This document shows, piece by piece, positions 52,511 to 55,403 of a stretch of DNA of 55,403 nt. The DNA comes from an uncultured Bacilli bacterium (GTDB lineage: Bacteria > Bacillota_I > Bacilli_A > RF39 > UBA660). The translations under genes and the position numbers were made by a program. How positions within the stretch are numbered: the stretch's first letter is position 1; each line of letters starts with the position of its first letter. The notes below the pieces were generated by a model. The model did not search any database and was not told the origin of the DNA. It saw nothing but the letters and a program-made list of their open reading frames with translations. The stretch spans positions 1 to 55,403 of the forward strand of contig CAKOON010000006.1 of assembly GCA_934098565.1 (NCBI GenBank), written 5' to 3'.

Positions 52511-53737
52511 TTATATTATATCATTTTTAAAATCTATTTTTATATTATTTTTATCTGTAATATAAATCATATCTATTAATTCATTTAATACTTTTCTATC
52601 TAATTTTTCTATATTATTTTTCTTAATTATTTCATCTTTTACCATTTGTTCTAATTTCTTTTTATTTATAGAATATTTTAAACAACTCTTGTCTTTAATA
52701 TAGGAACTGCAATAATAATAAATTTGATTTTTACTCTTTTTAATTATTAAACTACTTCCACAATGTGAACATTTTAAATAACCAGAAAACAAATCGATAT
52801 CATCGGTTTTATTTACCTTTGTTTTTCTATTTAATATTTGTTGTACTTCTTCAAATTTATCTTTACTTATCATTGGTTCGTGATGATTTTCTGTTATTAT
52901 CCATTCGTCTTTATTTACATCAATTAATTTATCAATTCTATAATTAGGTTTTGTTTTAATATTTTGAATTAATGTTCCTGTATATGTTTCGTTTCTTAAT
53001 ATTCTATTTACTATTTCTGCATTCCATTTCTTAGAACGTATTAATTCTTCATTGTTTGTATTTTCTTTACTTAATTTATACAAACTTGGAGTTAAAACAT
53101 TTTTATTATTTAAATGTTCTGCAATTTCCTTTCTACTTTTACCTAAAAGTATCATATTAAATATTTTCTTTACGATATAAGACGCTTCTTTATCTTTAAT
53201 AAATTTATGTTTATCTTTAGGATCTTTTAAATATCCATAAGGTGCTGTTACACCTATAAACTCTCCATTTAGTTGTTTTATTTTTAAAGTTGACCTAACT
53301 TTTTCTGAAATATCTCTAGCATATTGGTCATTCATTAAGTTTTTTAAAGGAACTAATATACTATTTACAGATTTAGGATTCTTTAAACTATCTATTTCAT
53401 CAATTATTGAAATAAATCTAACATTATAACCTGGAAGGATATTTTCTATATAATCATCTGATTGTATATGATTTCTTCCAAATCTTGACAAATCTTTGAC
53501 TATTATTGCATTTACTTTTCCATCTACTATATCTTTAAACATCCTTTTATATTCAGGTCTATCAAATGTTGTACCTGAATAACCATCATCTATATAAAAA
53601 TCAATAAGTTCCAAATCTTTATTCTTTTCAATATATGAAGTAATTATTAATTTTTGATTAGTAACACTATTTGATTCGTCTTTTATTTTATCTTCTTTAG
53701 ATAATCTAATATATCCTGCAACTTTAAATTTTTGCAT
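52511..53737 (-). CDS. Large serine recombinase (integrase)
   Basis: 408 aa. N-terminal resolvase domain with the nucleophile Ser13 in AGYIRLSKED and with IDDGYSGTTFDRPEY and VKDLSRFGRN. A recombinase domain (AEHLNNKNVLTPS, KKWNAEIVNRILRNETYTGT) and a zinc ribbon (LKCSHCGSSLIIKK ... YYCSS ... C) follow. The C-terminal coiled-coil region is short. It should catalyse insertion and excision at the cores at 51141 and 55066. AGAGGTGA precedes the ATG. Confidence 0.93.
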   Translation of the reverse strand: MQKFKVAGYIRLSKEDKIKDESNSVTNQKLIITSYIEKNKDLELIDFYIDDGYSGTTFDRPEYKRMFKDIVDGKVNAIIVKDLSRFGRNHIQSDDYIENILPGYNVRFISIIDEIDSLKNPKSVNSILVPLKNLMNDQYARDISEKVRSTLKIKQLNGEFIGVTAPYGYLKDPKDKHKFIKDKEASYIVKKIFNMILLGKSRKEIAEHLNNKNVLTPSLYKLSKENTNNEELIRSKKWNAEIVNRILRNETYTGTLIQNIKTKPNYRIDKLIDVNKDEWIITENHHEPMISKDKFEEVQQILNRKTKVNKTDDIDLFSGYLKCSHCGSSLIIKKSKNQIYYYCSSYIKDKSCLKYSINKKKLEQMVKDEIIKKNNIEKLDRKVLNELIDMIYITDKNNIKIDFKNDII

Positions 53738-53761
53738 TACTAATCACCTCTTTTTTATTTA

Positions 53762-54826
53762 TTACATAATATTTTTATTAGATAATACAGAATAATTTTT
53801 ATTTAAAAATTCTGAACGTATTTGATTATATAATTCACTATATTGTTTAGGTGGAGTTCTCATATATTTTATAAACAATTGTACTCGTACATCTAAATTA
53901 TCTCTTTTTGTATTATTTATTACATCCTTCATTTCTTGCGCATCAAATATATTATAAGACATAGAAATGTTCCAATAAATTATTAATATTTCTCTTACAT
54001 AATCTCTTAATTCATTTTCTTGTTTAATAGTTAATTCATAACCATCATTTCCATGAATATAGCGTGAGCGTATATCGTAGTATGTTGACATTTTCCATTT
54101 AGAACTATGTCTTTGCTTACTATTTAAAAATAAAATATTACTTGCATAATTAGAAACTTCTTCAGTAACACTGTTACCTACAATATTAAACAATGCTTCT
54201 AATGATGAAAATAATAAGGTAAATCTAATGCCTATATCTTGTGATTCAAAAGACTTTAAATAAAAATTCAATGCTCTTTTATATCTCACATTTTTATCTT
54301 CAAGATCCGATATTGTAGAATCTGAAATATAAAAATTTAATCTTTGACTTAATTTATTTTTCATTTCTTCGTTATAGTCACTAACTGATAATCTACATAT
54401 TTCCCAATTAACTCCACCAACAAAAGTATAAAAATCATTGTTTTCATTATAAATTGTAGTTTTAAAAACAGGAAGTGTTATACCCAATCCAGTTAATAAT
54501 CTGATTTTCTTTTGTAACATACTAACTTTATTAAATTGTTCTTTTAGTATCATTTTTTCAATTTCTTTTTTTGAAAGTTCTTCATCAACTTCGCATTTAA
54601 CCAACTCTTCATTTTCAAAATATTCATAATAATTACCTTCTTTTTCTTTACAAGAATAAATTGAATTAAGTAGATGTCCAGATGAATAAAATATATAATC
54701 AGGATTATTAGCATCTATCATATTTTCGTTATATAAATCTGTTTTTTCTACAAATCCATCTATTTTAAAGTTAATCATCGGAAATATCCCACTTATTAAT
54801 ATTTTAGTTTTATAAAATAAAATCAT
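53762..54826 (-). CDS. HEPN-domain protein (ApeA-like), possible defence RNase
   Basis: About 354 aa. The C-terminal third (FTLLFSSLEALFNIVGNSV ... YYDIRSRYIHGNDG) has the helical HEPN layout with the R-x4-H motif RSRYIH. Such motifs mark RNases in toxin-antitoxin, abortive infection and CRISPR-linked systems. The N-terminal 220 residues form a separate unknown domain, as in Apea-like proteins. ATG 54826 has AGGAG 5 nt upstream. It is alone in its operon, so no antitoxin partner is obvious. It is the likely cargo of the element. Confidence 0.6.
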   Translation of the reverse strand: MILFYKTKILISGIFPMINFKIDGFVEKTDLYNENMIDANNPDYIFYSSGHLLNSIYSCKEKEGNYYEYFENEELVKCEVDEELSKKEIEKMILKEQFNKVSMLQKKIRLLTGLGITLPVFKTTIYNENNDFYTFVGGVNWEICRLSVSDYNEEMKNKLSQRLNFYISDSTISDLEDKNVRYKRALNFYLKSFESQDIGIRFTLLFSSLEALFNIVGNSVTEEVSNYASNILFLNSKQRHSSKWKMSTYYDIRSRYIHGNDGYELTIKQENELRDYVREILIIYWNISMSYNIFDAQEMKDVINNTKRDNLDVRVQLFIKYMRTPPKQYSELYNQIRSEFLNKNYSVLSNKNIM

Positions 54827-54841
54827 TATTACTCCTAGCAT

Positions 54842-55050
54842 TTCTTTTATATCTCATATTTTTATTGGATTGTTAACATCAACACTCCAAATTTTTTATC
54901 TCTTACTTTTCTTTGTTATTATATATTAAAGTTTTTCATATTCTTCCATTACCCCATATTTTTAATAAATTTCGTTAAAAACCATCTTAAATATGTAAAA
55001 AGAATTTAAGATTTTTTTCTTTATTTATAAGGCTTTGAAGTGAGTTTTTC
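54842..55050. other. AT-rich right end of the element
   Basis: No gene. Mostly T-rich stretches. It probably holds the promoter of the HEPN gene and the right arm of the attachment site. Confidence 0.35.
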
Positions 55051-55143
55051 TTATGTCTCCATTACCCAGTTAATACTTGTAGATTGTAAACTTTTTTTAT
55101 CTTCATTAATTTTTCTCATTTCTCTTTTTTGATACATATCCAT
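55051..55143 (-). pseudogene. rbgA: Displaced 5' end of rbgA
   Basis: A 30-codon frame from ATG 55143 reads MDMYQKREMRKINEDKKSLQ, then STSINW, then VMET and a stop. SINW is the conserved start of the RbgA core, and DKKSLQSTSINW resembles EKSFPKTSINW of the current gene. The frame runs correctly into rbgA if the DNA between the two CCAGTTAAT cores is removed. AGAAGTGA lies upstream of the ATG. Confidence 0.6.
55066..55074. repeat. Right attachment core of the rbgA element
   Basis: CCAGTTAAT, identical to 51141-51149 and in the same codon phase (INW). Confidence 0.6.
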
Positions 55144-55214
55144 TATTTATCACTTCTTTCTATTTCATTTTATTTTAAAAAAATACTTAAAAAAGTACTT
55201 TCAGATTTTGCCCT

Positions 55215-55403
55215 TTAACTAGACGATATTATATCATAGTTTTGTTTATTTATAAAGTCAAGAGCCTCAAAATATTTATCTTCGCATTTAAAAATAATCT
55301 TTAAATTATTATCTTTTTCTATAACTATATCTTCAATTAACTCATCTATCAATAATCTATTTAGTTCATTTATTTTTTCTTTCTTTTTAAATATATTCAT
55401 CCA
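55215..55403 (-). CDS. C-terminus of a second large serine recombinase (runs off window)
   Basis: 62 codons open to the window edge (a TGG precedes the ATG at 55400). LNRLLIDELIEDIVIEKD and NNLKIIFKCEDKY align with the end of the recombinase at 52511 (LDRKVLNELIDMIYITDK, NNIKIDFK). This is the typical last helix and strand of serine recombinases. It ends about 70 bp from the displaced rbgA start, the position expected for an integrase next to its own attachment site. Confidence 0.55.
   Translation of the reverse strand, partial: WMNIFKKKEKINELNRLLIDELIEDIVIEKDNNLKIIFKCEDKYFEALDFINKQNYDIISSS

Larger units (their letters stand above)
51149..55066. mobile_element. Small integrative element in the 5' end of rbgA
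   Basis: About 3.9 kb between two CCAGTTAAT cores. It holds, on one strand, a HEPN protein, a large serine recombinase, a SPL-like radical SAM protein and a DUF5680 protein. Base composition is visibly richer in A and T than that of rbgA and rnhB. Removing it and joining the cores gives an uninterrupted rbgA frame that starts at 55143, so the element supplies a substitute 5' end for the gene it split. In many Bacillota rplS lies upstream of rbgA; it is not seen here. Confidence 0.65.

Noticed and set aside
1..55403. CRISPR arrays or rRNA genes
   Set aside because: No regularly spaced direct repeats and no rRNA-like conserved blocks were seen on either strand.

Overview
The window looks like the chromosome of a low-GC Bacillota (Firmicutes), most likely an uncultured gut lineage of the Bacilli/Erysipelotrichia type. 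The reasons are the very AT-rich sequence with A/T-rich codons, strong GGAGG-type ribosome binding sites, a primary sigma factor next to dnaG and trmK, and Firmicutes-type neighbour pairs (spoIVA next to hup, rbgA next to rnhB, scpA-scpB). Sporulation-linked genes (spoIVA, a VrrA/YqfQ-like protein, two small CotF-like proteins, a LysM protein without a signal peptide) suggest a spore former or a recent descendant of one. Almost everything reads on the minus strand. I see no rRNA and no CRISPR array. There are three tRNAs: Cys, Gly and Leu.

Layout. 1-880: the end of a lipoprotein gene and two decayed DNA-binding genes. 881-3946: a YcxB-like membrane protein, an unknown protein, Hsp20 behind a CIRCE-like operator and a sigma-A promoter, and two small CotF-like proteins. 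4022-10258: a tight four-gene operon made of two copies of a module. Each module is a giant type IV pilin-like protein (about 600 aa, Ig-like repeats, a Cys-flanked glycine-zipper tail) followed by a membrane-anchored partner. 10350-12359: HU and SpoIVA. 12456-12728: a CsoR-type regulator broken by one nonsense codon. 12871-15536: prepilin peptidase and a PilC-type platform protein, which probably serve the pilin operon. 15622-19612: YqfQ-like, TrmK, RpoD and DnaG. 19870-22752: a rubredoxin-fused [FeFe] hydrogenase and a frameshifted membrane glycosyltransferase-like gene.

23092-25737 is the only sizeable plus-strand block: unknown proteins, a lipoprotein, decayed coding sequence and two tRNAs. 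25755-30064 holds secreted or membrane proteins, a 5'-nucleotidase-like HAD protein and a lysophospholipase-like hydrolase. 30301-35174 is a six-gene run of mostly undescribed proteins: a paralogous pair, an Mbeg1-like lipase, a tail-anchored HipA-like protein, a PH-domain protein and a LysM protein. 35319-40728 holds an unknown protein, tRNA-Leu, a beheaded CAP-domain gene, a pentapeptide-repeat protein, ScpB, ScpA, an Asn-rich membrane protein and YihY. 40728-43233 is a sensor with a degenerate GGDEF domain plus a small membrane protein. 43274-51182 is LigA, TopA, an LTA-synthase-like enzyme, RNase HII and RbgA.

51141-55074 is a small integrative element (about 3.9 kb) inserted in the 5' end of rbgA. 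It carries a DUF5680 protein, a SPL-like radical SAM protein, a large serine recombinase and a HEPN-domain protein, and it supplies a replacement start for rbgA. The displaced original start codons lie at 55051-55143, next to the C-terminus of a second serine recombinase that runs off the window, so rbgA is probably a repeated integration site. The two most interesting items are the duplicated giant-pilin module and this rbgA-restoring element.
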